Shown here: positions 6,734 to 15,058 of the stretch, piece by piece | How the letters are laid out: every line of letters starts with the position of its first letter | How positions within the stretch are numbered: the stretch's first letter is position 1 | Origin: Chitinivibrionales bacterium | GTDB lineage: Bacteria; Fibrobacterota; Chitinivibrionia; Chitinivibrionales; WJKA01 | Assembly: GCA_014728215.1 (NCBI GenBank) | Contig: WJLZ01000170.1 | Span: 1-59,050 of the forward strand | DNA length: 59,050 bases | Direction of reading: 5' to 3' | Notes under the pieces: model-generated | Databases searched by the model: none | The model's input: only the letters and a program-made list of their open reading frames with translations | Told to the model about the DNA's origin: nothing | Made by a program: the position numbers and the translations under genes

Positions 6734-8905
6734 ATGAAAAAGAAACTGAAACTCGATTTTGACTGGTACGAATGGAAAACAACCGACCAGGAGCTTGCAA
6801 AGCTCGATAGCCGGCTTGCCGGGCGTCTCTTATTTGAGGTATTTATCATCAATGAATTCGAACATGCCCTGTTGCGGCTTAAAAACGATGATTGCGTATG
6901 GGGGCCGGTCCATTCGAGTGTCGGACAGGAGGCCATAGCGGCCGGTGTGACCGCAGCAATAAAACCTTCGGACAAAGCATTCTCAACTCATCGTGCCCAT
7001 CATCATTTCCTCTCAAAGGTTCTTCAGTACGAATTACCGGGAAACTGGGATCCCCGCACTGCAGAGCTTCCGGAGAAAGGGCACGAAGGCGTTCTTCGGA
7101 GTATGGCTGAGATTATGGGGCTTTCCATGGGCTACTGCGGCGGCCGCGGAGGATCGATGCACTTGCGGTATGCCGAATCGGGTTTTTTAGGCTCCAATGC
7201 GATTGTCGGTGGCGGCATACCACTGGCCACCGGTGCTGCGTTTACCGAAAAAATCAACAAGACCGGCAATGTCGTGGTCTGCTATTTTGGTGACGGCGCC
7301 ATTAATCAGGGAGCGTTTCATGAAGCCGCCAATATGGCCGCAATATGGGACCTTCCGGTGATATTTGTCTGCGAAAACAACGAATATGCTGTCGCTACAT
7401 GCAAAGATGAAGCCTGCGCGGTGTGCGATCTTTCGGTAAGAGCGTCCTCCTATGGCATGGATGGCCATATTGTTGACGGCAGCGATCCGGTTGCTGTTTA
7501 CGATGCGGTAGATTATGCGGCAAAAAGTATGCGTACCGGAGCCGGGCCCTGTCTTATCGAAGCGAAATGTTTCCGAAGGTATCATCATGCAGGAGATCAG
7601 CCCGGAAGCGCTTACAACTATCGGGAGCGTGATGAAGAGATGCTTCATTCGGAAAAAGAACCCATGCTGTTGTTCCCCAAAAAGCTTATCGATGCCGGCG
7701 TCCTTGCGACTGAACAGATCGAACGTATACAAAATACTGCATTTTCTGCAGTTGCCCGTGCTGTTGATTCCTTGACGAATGGCGGTGAACCCAGAACCGT
7801 GAAAGCAGAACTTTTGCCGGACCCATCCCGTCTTACCGAAGGAATTCGGAGTACCGGTGATGAGTTTTCGGGGATATCATTTTCCCAAAAGTCCGATTTT
7901 GCGGAATGGGAAAAGATGAAATACAGTGATGCCATTGCATCGGTGACAAGGCGCTGGATCGAAACCGACCCGAACTCCTTTGTCATGGGCGAGGAAGTCG
8001 CCAATTTCGGCGGTGGCGCCTACCAGGCAACGAAGGGGCTTCCTGCAGAATATCCCGATAGAATCAGAAACACTCCCATTTCCGAGGCTGGGTTTGTCGG
8101 TCTCGGTCTGGGCGCGGCCATGACCGGGATGCGTCCGATTGTCGAGATCATGTTTTGCGATTTTTCTCTGGTTGCCGCCGATCAGTTGTTCAATCAGATC
8201 GGGAAAGCCCGCCATATGTACGGCAATACCACCGATATTCCACTCGTCGTCCGAACAAGAGTCTGTACCGGGCTGGGCTACGGCGGGCAGCATTCCATGA
8301 ACGCGGTCGGACTCTATGCGCTCTTTCCCGGATGGCGTATCATATCCCCCGGCAATTCGTTCGATTATATCGGCCTGTTCAATTCGGCCATGCACTCGCT
8401 CGACCCGGTGCTTATCCTCGAACATCAGGCGCTCTATACCAATAAATTTCCTGTTCCCAAAGGCAATGTCGATTATTTCATCCCCCTGGGAAAAGCGAAT
8501 GTGGTATCCGGGGGCGACCAATGCACCATTTTGACCTATGGTAATCTCGTGGGACGCTGTGAGGCTATGCTTTCGAAACTGGCGGATGACGGTATCTCTG
8601 CGGAGCTGATCGATCTTCGGACCCTCGATTACCCGGGAATCGATTATGAGACAATAGGGGAGAGCGTGAAGAAAACCGGGGCGGTGATGATCTGCGAGGA
8701 GGCAAAAAAGAGTCACGCGGTAGGTCCCACGATCGCACATGAAATCACGGAGCGCTATTTTGATTATCTCGACTGTCCCATAGCAAGTATCACCTCGGTT
8801 GATGTACCGCCACCGGTGTCACGGGTCCTCGAACAATCGGCATTGATCAGCGATCAGCATATCTATGAAACAGCAGTCGCTGTGGCCACCAGGAAATGGA
8901 GATAG
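6734..8905 (+). CDS. Fused alpha-beta TPP-dependent 2-oxoacid/acetoin-type dehydrogenase E1
   Basis: This 723-residue protein joins the two E1 subunits of pyruvate, branched-chain or acetoin dehydrogenases. The alpha part (~1-360) carries the thiamine diphosphate signature GDGAINQG ... ENNEYAVAT. The beta part (~390-723) carries the SEAGFVGLG catalytic-Glu region and the transketolase C-terminal domain. A strong AAGGAG site lies upstream. No E2 (lipoyl acyltransferase) or E3 is encoded nearby, so it either borrows these from elsewhere or performs a non-oxidative cleavage. As last gene of the operon it could process the terminal keto or diketo intermediate; that is inference. Confidence 0.85.
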   Translation: MKKKLKLDFDWYEWKTTDQELAKLDSRLAGRLLFEVFIINEFEHALLRLKNDDCVWGPVHSSVGQEAIAAGVTAAIKPSDKAFSTHRAHHHFLSKVLQYELPGNWDPRTAELPEKGHEGVLRSMAEIMGLSMGYCGGRGGSMHLRYAESGFLGSNAIVGGGIPLATGAAFTEKINKTGNVVVCYFGDGAINQGAFHEAANMAAIWDLPVIFVCENNEYAVATCKDEACAVCDLSVRASSYGMDGHIVDGSDPVAVYDAVDYAAKSMRTGAGPCLIEAKCFRRYHHAGDQPGSAYNYRERDEEMLHSEKEPMLLFPKKLIDAGVLATEQIERIQNTAFSAVARAVDSLTNGGEPRTVKAELLPDPSRLTEGIRSTGDEFSGISFSQKSDFAEWEKMKYSDAIASVTRRWIETDPNSFVMGEEVANFGGGAYQATKGLPAEYPDRIRNTPISEAGFVGLGLGAAMTGMRPIVEIMFCDFSLVAADQLFNQIGKARHMYGNTTDIPLVVRTRVCTGLGYGGQHSMNAVGLYALFPGWRIISPGNSFDYIGLFNSAMHSLDPVLILEHQALYTNKFPVPKGNVDYFIPLGKANVVSGGDQCTILTYGNLVGRCEAMLSKLADDGISAELIDLRTLDYPGIDYETIGESVKKTGAVMICEEAKKSHAVGPTIAHEITERYFDYLDCPIASITSVDVPPPVSRVLEQSALISDQHIYETAVAVATRKWR

Positions 8906-8974
8906 TATTACAGCAGTTGTGGGGGGAGCCCCCTCGGGCCATGCCTGTTCAATTAAACTACAAATGTGCATTGG

Positions 8975-9055
8975 AGTGGTTCTGCATACATGGCCTTGCG
9001 GGCCATGTATGTCTGCACCAGCAACGAAGCATGGCCCGCAAGGCCATGCCGCTCG
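8975..9055. repeat. Paired near-palindromic hairpins (REP-like) between convergent genes
   Basis: CATACATGGCC and GGCCATGTATG around TTGCG form an 11-bp stem. About 20 bases later CATGGCC and GGCCATG around CGCAA form a second hairpin that is the exact reverse complement of the core of the first. Either two hairpins or one large cruciform can form. It lies between the end of the E1 gene and the end of an opposite-strand gene, a usual place for bidirectional terminators or REP elements. No T-tract is visible. Confidence 0.7.
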
Positions 9056-9090
9056 CAATCTTAACTCATTGCGTAAATAGAGGCCTTCTC

Positions 9091-9894
9091 TTATTTCTCC
9101 TGAAGCTCTATTTCGGTATTCTCTTTCCAGGTAACCGTGGAGCCTTCAACCGTGGCCACCGGGGTCTGGAAATCGATTGAAGCTTTCTTGATCACCTTGT
9201 TGGCAATATCGATAACCGCGGTTCCGGTTCCCTTGCCGCCGATAGGAATGTATTGAGTGAGCGATTTGGCTTCCTCATCCTTTTCGATAGTTGCATATTT
9301 GAATTGCCACGAGATAAGCACCGTATCCTTTTTAGGAGAGATTTCTTCCACTTTATATAGACGGTAGACTTCACAGATGTTAGTGCCCTGTGCGGTTTTT
9401 ATGGGAAGGGTAACCGAGCGTTCCCAGGTGAAACCTTTCTTTACCGCCTGCTTTGGCATTTCGGGCAGAAGTTTTGAAAATTGCATGTACACGTTCCATT
9501 CCGGAATGCCTTCAGAGGAAAAATCGGGTACCGTATCGATCTCAGGGGCACCCTCAACAAGCGCAAGATCCATCGTTGATTCCGAAAGGTTTTCCTTTAT
9601 CTTATTCTGAACTTCTTCATCATAGAGTTCCGATTTCACGGAGACATCATTGACAGCAAAGGACAGCCGTTCTTTGTTGTCGGAGAGGGTTCCGTTCAGA
9701 TCGCAGGTGATCTCGGTCTCCTTGGGCGTCTTTTCCTTGTTTTTCTCAAAGATGCATTTGGATTGGTAGAAGATCGTATAGGTCCAGTTTTCCTTCCCGC
9801 TGTAATCGAGTTTCAACTCAAATTTATCCTTTTTGGCATATACCGGCAAAAGTATACCGAGAATAAGCACGGAAAGAAAGATTGTGTTGCGCAT
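9091..9894 (-). CDS. Exported protein of unknown function
   Basis: This 267-residue protein has a clear signal peptide (hydrophobic residues 4-18, cleavage near VYA-KKD) and a beta-rich mature part with few landmarks. It contains DLNGTLSDNKERLSFAVNDV and a C-terminal stretch on maintaining an invariant 'GKGTGTAVIDIANKVIKKA' pattern, typical of periplasmic or surface proteins that test quantities such as 'threshold versus reference' in DUF6263-like families; that match is only an impression. It is transcribed towards the E1 gene and diverges from the alcohol dehydrogenase. No role in the sugar pathway can be shown. Confidence 0.7.
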   Translation of the reverse strand: MRNTIFLSVLILGILLPVYAKKDKFELKLDYSGKENWTYTIFYQSKCIFEKNKEKTPKETEITCDLNGTLSDNKERLSFAVNDVSVKSELYDEEVQNKIKENLSESTMDLALVEGAPEIDTVPDFSSEGIPEWNVYMQFSKLLPEMPKQAVKKGFTWERSVTLPIKTAQGTNICEVYRLYKVEEISPKKDTVLISWQFKYATIEKDEEAKSLTQYIPIGGKGTGTAVIDIANKVIKKASIDFQTPVATVEGSTVTWKENTEIELQEK

Positions 9895-10113
9895 AAAAAA
9901 TCCTTTGTTGAAAGGTTTATGGATTCGGGAATGCTCTGAATTTCACCTTAATTTATTGTTCGCCTGAGCTAAAACTATAATGATAATATAAATATGGTAC
10001 CTTGCAAGTATCAGCAAACAGCAAAAAAAACTGAAGTTTGGTATCCGGGCGTGTTTTATAGTAGATTTATATCCTTTTTATCTTGATTTCATCTATTTTT
10101 ACTCAATTGTATC

Positions 10114-11280
10114 ATGAATATTGCAGAAAAACCGGAAGTAATGAAACAGCCGTCCTCAGTTGAATTCGGATATAAATCCTGTTCCCATATTCCCCGATAT
10201 CTGGCAGAAAGCACCCGGATCTTTATCGTGTGTGATCCCGCACTGGTGCATTCGGCTGCTAAAATCGGTAAAAGCCTGGCGTCGGAAACAGAGTGCACAA
10301 TCTATTCCCATGTGGAACCGGAACCGAAAATATCCACCTTTGAAAAAATCCTCCTGGAAGCAAAGACCTACCGACCGGATGCTGTTGTGGGTATCGGCGG
10401 CGGCTCCACGATCGATTTGGCCAAGCTCCTTGCGGTTCTCTGCAACAGTGACAAATCCTTTTCTGATATCGTTGGCACCGATAAAATTTACGAGAAACGG
10501 ACAATCCGCCTTATGGCAGTCCCTACGACCTCGGGAACAGGCAGTGAAGTATCTCCTATTGCCATTCTTACCGATTCGGATCAGCAGCTCAAAATCGGTG
10601 CGGTCAGCGATGAGCTTATTCCCGATGTCGCTGTAGTGGATCCGGAATTGATGCTTTCCATGCCCCCGTCGGTGACCGCAGAAACCGGCATGGATGCCAT
10701 GACCCATTGTATCGAGGCCTACACGAACCGGTTCAGCACTTCGAAGACCGATGTTGTTGCTTTGGAAGGGATAACCCTTATCGGAGGAAATTTACTGAAA
10801 GCGTATCGGAACGGCAATGATCTTGCAGCGCGGACCGCAGTGGCCAGAGGCGCGCTGTGCGGCGGCCTGTGCCTGGGCTCGGTCAATACCGCTGCTGTTC
10901 ATGCGCTTGCTTACCCTCTTGGCGGCGAATTCTGTGTTTCCCACGGAAAGGCCAACTCGATGTTGCTTCCTTATATCATGGAATACAATCTTTCCGAGTG
11001 TGTCGAAAAGTACGCAAACATCGGAAAGGTTCTGGGGTGCAAAGAAAAAAATAACCAAAAGCGGGCGCAGCAGGCCATTGTGATGATTCGCAATCTTGCA
11101 CAAGCCTGCGGCATACCAACCGGCCTCAAAGAACTTGGTGTTCCCCAAACAGCACTCGAGCACATGGCCACATCAGCCTTGAAAGTAACGCGGCTCATTC
11201 TCAATAACCCGCGTTCACTTGAATATGATGACGTTCTTGATATTTACAGTAAAGCCTATTGCTGCACCCGGGGCGCCTGA
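10114..11280 (+). CDS. Iron-containing alcohol dehydrogenase
   Basis: This is a 388-residue group III (Fe-ADH) alcohol dehydrogenase that reduces aldehydes or oxidises alcohols with NAD(P). The nucleotide motif is GIGGGSTIDLAK (~98-109), and PTTSGTGSEVSP follows. Metal ligands are the Asp in the GMDAMTH block (with its His) and the His residues in AVHALAYPLGG and VSHGKAN. Lactaldehyde/1,2-propanediol oxidoreductase of rhamnose and fucose metabolism belongs to this family, so this is one candidate role. Its stop codon overlaps the next start by one base (TGATG), tying it translationally to the unknown cassette downstream. Confidence 0.87.
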   Translation: MNIAEKPEVMKQPSSVEFGYKSCSHIPRYLAESTRIFIVCDPALVHSAAKIGKSLASETECTIYSHVEPEPKISTFEKILLEAKTYRPDAVVGIGGGSTIDLAKLLAVLCNSDKSFSDIVGTDKIYEKRTIRLMAVPTTSGTGSEVSPIAILTDSDQQLKIGAVSDELIPDVAVVDPELMLSMPPSVTAETGMDAMTHCIEAYTNRFSTSKTDVVALEGITLIGGNLLKAYRNGNDLAARTAVARGALCGGLCLGSVNTAAVHALAYPLGGEFCVSHGKANSMLLPYIMEYNLSECVEKYANIGKVLGCKEKNNQKRAQQAIVMIRNLAQACGIPTGLKELGVPQTALEHMATSALKVTRLILNNPRSLEYDDVLDIYSKAYCCTRGA

Positions 11281-11654
11281 TGAGACTTCTTCACACAAAA
11301 CTACCCGAATTCAAACATAAAATTACACAGGCGGCACTCGAACAGGGCAAAAAATGCACTATCAGCGGGCTCGAAAATCTTCGGTGCGGTAAAGTGCAAT
11401 CCCTTCGGACAGGAAGAATCGAATCCGCCATTGAGGAGATCGCCCGGGAATCGGCAACCGGTAATGTTGAAGTGATCGTTATGCCCCGTGTGCCGGAAAC
11501 AATGCACACGGTAATTGTAAAGGGAGTCGATAAAAAAGGCGCCGATACACGGGCAATTATGGAAGTTGTCAATATTATTCATCCCACCGAAGAATACGAG
11601 CTTCGCAATTGCACCTCGGTCGATGATCGCCGGCCGCCTCTGGGAAAGCACTGA
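11280..11654 (+). CDS. Unrecognised small protein A of five-gene cassette
   Basis: This is a 124-residue protein starting at ATG 11280, coupled to the alcohol dehydrogenase stop. I do not recognise a family. It has a helical N-terminus, a predicted alpha/beta core with the segments VEVIVMPRVPETMHTVIVKG and IMEVVNIIHPTEE, and two to three cysteines that are not arranged as a metal site. There is no signal peptide, so it is probably cytosolic. It may be a small subunit of a complex with the next protein, judging from the 9-bp spacing and the size ratio; this is inference. Confidence 0.6.
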   Translation: MRLLHTKLPEFKHKITQAALEQGKKCTISGLENLRCGKVQSLRTGRIESAIEEIARESATGNVEVIVMPRVPETMHTVIVKGVDKKGADTRAIMEVVNIIHPTEEYELRNCTSVDDRRPPLGKH

Positions 11655-11663
11655 ATAAGCATC

Positions 11664-12695
11664 ATGGCCCGATTGACCTACAGGTTTATTCCCGCCGGAA
11701 AAAAGACCGGCCAGCTGGTGCCCCTCGGCATCGCGTTGGTCGATATCAGAACCATTACCTCATGTGGATGCTCCGTTGAAGATGCGATTCGTGGGGTTGC
11801 CTGCGATGTAAATGCTCCGGTAGCGATTAACATTTTCGATATGGACGCCGTGACGACCACCAGTGACGGGATCGTTATTGATGGCGCTATTGTCTGCATG
11901 GGTGCGGGGGATAACGGTAATGTCAATGAAGAATTCGGTATCCTTTCCATGGCCCGGGTCGATGTTACCGATGATCTTATCAAAGAAGAGCCTCACCTTG
12001 CGCAAGTAAAACGGTATTATCCAGGCAAACCGCTTTACAGAGGGCCCGATCCCGCCAAAAAACTGATCCCCGTGCATAATGTGGTTATGACCGGACGGGC
12101 CGCAAATAACAATTCGGCCACCGAAATGATGGATATCGTTACCATGGAAGAAATCCTGTTTCCCATACTGGGTCAGATTCAGATCATGAAAGACAAACCG
12201 GTGGTGGTGGGTATGTCCGGTGAGTATATTTCGGTTGGCGTCGGTATGACTGTGGCTGAAGTCTACGGAAGAATCTTTCCTACCCGTCAGTTCAGAGCAG
12301 GAGATACTGCCCACGCAGCGGAGCGGTATGCTAAAAATCTGAAGAGTCATATTCCCTGCATTGTTGCACCCAAGCGGGAATTGGCACGCTCCATTATACG
12401 GGCCTTTGAGTGTGGAATGGTCCCCGGCAGAGAGCTTGGATGTGCACCTGCCTGCATTGCAGTCGCCCAGGCATATCACCATGATATCGATATCGACAAT
12501 ATAACCGAAAAGGCAGAAAAAGAGCTTGCGAGTATCGGTATGGATATCCGGGGTTTGTCGCGATGGGAAAAACCGTTGCCAAAGGAACAGATAATCGGGC
12601 AGGCCGACCGGATAATACCCGGTGTGGTTAATCCGGTGGAAATCGAGGCCCATGAAATTGCAGAAACACGCTCTGTTGATATCGTTTCCGGTTGA
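11664..12695 (+). CDS. Unrecognised protein B of five-gene cassette (343 aa)
   Basis: This is the largest member of the cassette. No known family was recognised. Notable features are a Cys-rich turn TSCGCSVEDAIRG (~34-46), a glycine/asparagine-rich segment MGAGDNGNVNEEFG, an invariant-looking TGRAANNNSATEMMD block, GMSGEYISVGVGMT and a late ELGCAPACIAVAQAYHHD block with two Cys and two His. The paired Cys and His could bind a metal or cluster. It has no signal or membrane segment. Position 9 bp after protein A suggests one functional unit. Catalytic role is unknown. Confidence 0.6.
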   Translation: MARLTYRFIPAGKKTGQLVPLGIALVDIRTITSCGCSVEDAIRGVACDVNAPVAINIFDMDAVTTTSDGIVIDGAIVCMGAGDNGNVNEEFGILSMARVDVTDDLIKEEPHLAQVKRYYPGKPLYRGPDPAKKLIPVHNVVMTGRAANNNSATEMMDIVTMEEILFPILGQIQIMKDKPVVVGMSGEYISVGVGMTVAEVYGRIFPTRQFRAGDTAHAAERYAKNLKSHIPCIVAPKRELARSIIRAFECGMVPGRELGCAPACIAVAQAYHHDIDIDNITEKAEKELASIGMDIRGLSRWEKPLPKEQIIGQADRIIPGVVNPVEIEAHEIAETRSVDIVSG

Positions 12696-12739
12696 ATCGC
12701 TGCTGCTTAACTTTTGTAAGTATCCATTCTGTTTAAAAA

Positions 12740-13126
12740 ATGAAATCAAAAATAATCTGTTACGCCGATAAATGTATGCTGAAAATTGAGGGGCTTTCGG
12801 TAAAGGGGCTCAGACCTGTGGAGCTCGAAAAAAGCCTCTCTCAAAAGCTCAATACGGTTGTCCGGGTAATCGGTGTGACCGGCGATAGGCTGGATATGGA
12901 TATTTACGGCATGAAAGAGAGTGATATCGAGCGCAACAGCGAAGGAATTGTCGTTGCTGTTGCTGCTGCCGAAGGTATTACTATAGCCGATGTAAAGAAA
13001 ATAACGTTGAACGACGGGTGTATCAATATAAATATCAACGAAGTTGCGCCTGTTAACGTACCGGGATGTGCCGGTCAGCGATGGAGATCCTGTGATACGA
13101 AAAGCCGCGATCATTCCGACCGGTGA
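12740..13126 (+). CDS. Unrecognised small protein C of five-gene cassette
   Basis: This is a 128-residue cytosolic protein with alternating strands and helices (KIEGLSVKGLRPVELEKSL near the start, then VVRVIGVTGDRLDMDIYG and EGIVVAVAAAEGITIADV). It is small, alpha/beta, and similar in size to protein A, but no clear sequence relation is visible by eye. The end of the frame overlaps the start of protein D by about 35 bp, and the last ~12 residues are composition-poor, so the functional part may end near residue 115. Function is unknown. Confidence 0.55.
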   Translation: MKSKIICYADKCMLKIEGLSVKGLRPVELEKSLSQKLNTVVRVIGVTGDRLDMDIYGMKESDIERNSEGIVVAVAAAEGITIADVKKITLNDGCINININEVAPVNVPGCAGQRWRSCDTKSRDHSDR

Positions 13127-13622
13127 TGAGATTGTCGAAGGCGTGGTGGTCGACACGAACAGCCCTGCAATCCGGGATTTGATTCTCCATACTTTTCCTG
13201 ATTGTGCAATTGCACTCTGTTCTCCATGCTCCGATATCGCAGAGGTTATTGCTGCTGCAATAGAGCGGCAGATCGAAGAACGCTGCGATTGTATTGTTCT
13301 GATCGGCGGGTGTGGTGAAGGCCATTGCAGGTGCCCGGGATTGGGCATCGATGTCACTCCCCGGGCAATAGAGAACGTGCTGAAAGAATATTGGACCCGG
13401 GACATCTATGGTTCCAACGGCCACCGGTGGGCCCGGATTATGGCTGGTCGAGCAGGGAACAGTCTGGTGGTGAATGTCCCGGGACCTTATGTTGAAGCCT
13501 GCGCTGCAGCAGAGGCGCTGCTTGCTGTTTTGAAACAGGGAGATTGGGAGTGCCGGTCTATCGCTGAGGCATGCGCCGAAGCGGTTATCACACAGTATCC
13601 GCCAGGGAGTATATCGTCATGA
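13092..13622 (+). CDS. MoCF/CinA-like molybdopterin-binding-fold protein D of cassette
   Basis: This is a 176-residue protein. GTG 13092 with an upstream GGAG is the best start; a TTG at 13044 is possible but deep inside gene C. The N-terminus IPTGDEIVEGVVVDTNSP matches the opening strand-loop of the molybdopterin-binding MoCF domain, as in MoeA, MogA and CinA. A following LIGGCGEGHCRCPG is a glycine-rich loop with three Cys, which is unusual for the family. It could bind molybdopterin or a nucleotide, or be a re-purposed fold. Its stop overlaps the start of protein E (ATGA), giving translational coupling. Confidence 0.65.
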   Translation: MIRKAAIIPTGDEIVEGVVVDTNSPAIRDLILHTFPDCAIALCSPCSDIAEVIAAAIERQIEERCDCIVLIGGCGEGHCRCPGLGIDVTPRAIENVLKEYWTRDIYGSNGHRWARIMAGRAGNSLVVNVPGPYVEACAAAEALLAVLKQGDWECRSIAEACAEAVITQYPPGSISS

Positions 13623-14212
13623 ATCCGCTTTTCGGATTGCTCATTTCAGGACATACTCTCGATAGCTATCCCTTTGCTGCGGGTCTTCTGGGACCTGTTT
13701 CTCATCAAAGAGAACTCAACGAAATTTCAGAGATTTTTAACGACATCGAGATTGGTGATAGTGTCGATCAGCTTGAAATCGATATGAAATGTGCTCAGTT
13801 TGTCAGGGAAAAGTGTTCTTCAGCGGTGTACGCCTGTGCATTGAGTGTCCATATACCCGGTACAGTGCATTCATGCGGGGGCATAATCGGCAGTCCGTGT
13901 GCCCGGCCATCATCTGCCTCGCTGCGGCCATGGAGTGAAAATATCGGTCATGGGCTCAGTCTTGCCGCTGTTCCCGGACAGGGAGGTGTTGTTGTTTGCG
14001 GAAACCCCCTGTTTGCTGAAGCATGTATTCATTTTGCTGGAGCCGAAAAAGGTGGAGCGGAATTTATCGACAGGGTTCTTGGATATGCAGGAGAAAAAAA
14101 GATAATCCATGCTCTTGCGGTGCATGACGGCACCGGTTGTGGCATGCGCGGTGGCGTGGGACTGCTGTGCGATGGGCGCAAAGAAAGGCTGCTTATCCCT
14201 GGTTTAACCTGA
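13619..14212 (+). CDS. Unrecognised Cys-rich protein E of five-gene cassette
   Basis: This 197-residue cytosolic protein starts at ATG 13619 inside the ATGA overlap, with AGGGAG upstream. No family was recognised. Visible motifs are ISGHTLDSYPFAAGLLGPVS at the start, VHIPGTVHSCGGIIGSPCARPSS in the middle, and HDGTGCGMRGGVGLLCDG near the end. Cysteines and glycines cluster in two loops, which suggests a metal- or cofactor-binding site. It closes the cassette; the next gene follows after 57 bp with its own ribosome site and is of a different type. Confidence 0.6.
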   Translation: MNPLFGLLISGHTLDSYPFAAGLLGPVSHQRELNEISEIFNDIEIGDSVDQLEIDMKCAQFVREKCSSAVYACALSVHIPGTVHSCGGIIGSPCARPSSASLRPWSENIGHGLSLAAVPGQGGVVVCGNPLFAEACIHFAGAEKGGAEFIDRVLGYAGEKKIIHALAVHDGTGCGMRGGVGLLCDGRKERLLIPGLT

Positions 14213-14269
14213 ATTTTACTATTTTTACATTCTCTATACTCTCAATCTCGTATTAAAAAGGAGTCGGTA

Positions 14270-15049
14270 ATGGTTCTTTCCATTGTTATGCCGGTTCTCA
14301 ATGAAGAAAAAACAGCTGAAGACGTTATTGTAAAACTGCTTTCAACCGATTTCCCGCAGGTGGAACTGGAGCTTGTAATTGTCAACGATGGATCTACCGA
14401 TCGTTCGCTGGAAATTATCCGGGAACTTGCTCAAACCGATAAACGGATCAAAGTCTTTTCTCACGATTCGCCCCAGGGTAAGGGGGCTGCATTAGCGACA
14501 GGATTTTCAAAAACCACCGGTGATATTGTGATTGTTCAGGACGCCGACCTTGAGTATGATTGCGCTGAAATATCGAGACTGGTAAAACCGATCCTGCTTG
14601 ATAGAGCTGATATTGTTTATGGAAGCCGGTTTAAAAAGTCGGTCCTCCAGGTTCATCGTACGTATCATGCCTGGGCGAACCGGATCCTCACCGCATTATC
14701 GAACATAGCATCGGGGATCCAGGTTTCAGACATGGAAACATGTTACAAGGCCTTCCGGGGCGATATAATACGCAATGCCGTGCTTCAATGCCGGCATTTC
14801 GGTTTCGAGCCCGAAATTACCGCAAAAATAGCAAAGCTTCACGTGCGGATTTTCGAGCTGCCGATTACCTATTATCCCCGCAACTATATCGAAGGGAAAA
14901 AGATTACCTGGAGAGACGGCGTTGCAGCCATGTGGCATATATTCAGATTCAATTATTTAACCGGCATTAATGATTCGTTTACTCCCGATTTGCCAAAGAA
15001 ATATCTGAAACGGCGTGATTACGACGGATTCCATTCCACCTCTCATTAA
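14270..15049 (+). CDS. GT2-family glycosyltransferase (dolichyl/polyprenyl-phosphate mannosyltransferase-like)
   Basis: This is a 259-residue family 2 glycosyltransferase. SIVMPVLNEE opens the GT-A fold, NDGSTDRS is the nucleotide-binding loop, and QDADLEYD supplies the DxD-type metal motif. The C-terminal part (DMETCYKAFRGD, GFEPEITAKI) matches the polyprenyl-phosphate sugar synthase group. It has no C-terminal membrane helices, so it works at the inner face of the membrane. The following multi-span protein is a plausible acceptor-side partner using the lipid-linked sugar. An AAAAGGAGT site precedes the start. Confidence 0.83.
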   Translation: MVLSIVMPVLNEEKTAEDVIVKLLSTDFPQVELELVIVNDGSTDRSLEIIRELAQTDKRIKVFSHDSPQGKGAALATGFSKTTGDIVIVQDADLEYDCAEISRLVKPILLDRADIVYGSRFKKSVLQVHRTYHAWANRILTALSNIASGIQVSDMETCYKAFRGDIIRNAVLQCRHFGFEPEITAKIAKLHVRIFELPITYYPRNYIEGKKITWRDGVAAMWHIFRFNYLTGINDSFTPDLPKKYLKRRDYDGFHSTSH

Positions 15050-15058
15050 AGGACAGTG

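Noticed and set aside
7877-8740. 287-residue minus-strand frame opposite the E1 gene
   Set aside because: The opposite strand encodes an unmistakable TPP enzyme; the antisense frame has no recognised motif.
11760-12749. 329-residue minus-strand frame opposite unknown gene B
   Set aside because: Gene B fits the spacing and strand of its cassette and has a balanced, protein-like composition. The antisense frame is rich in His/Cys and lacks a start signal, so B on the + strand was kept.
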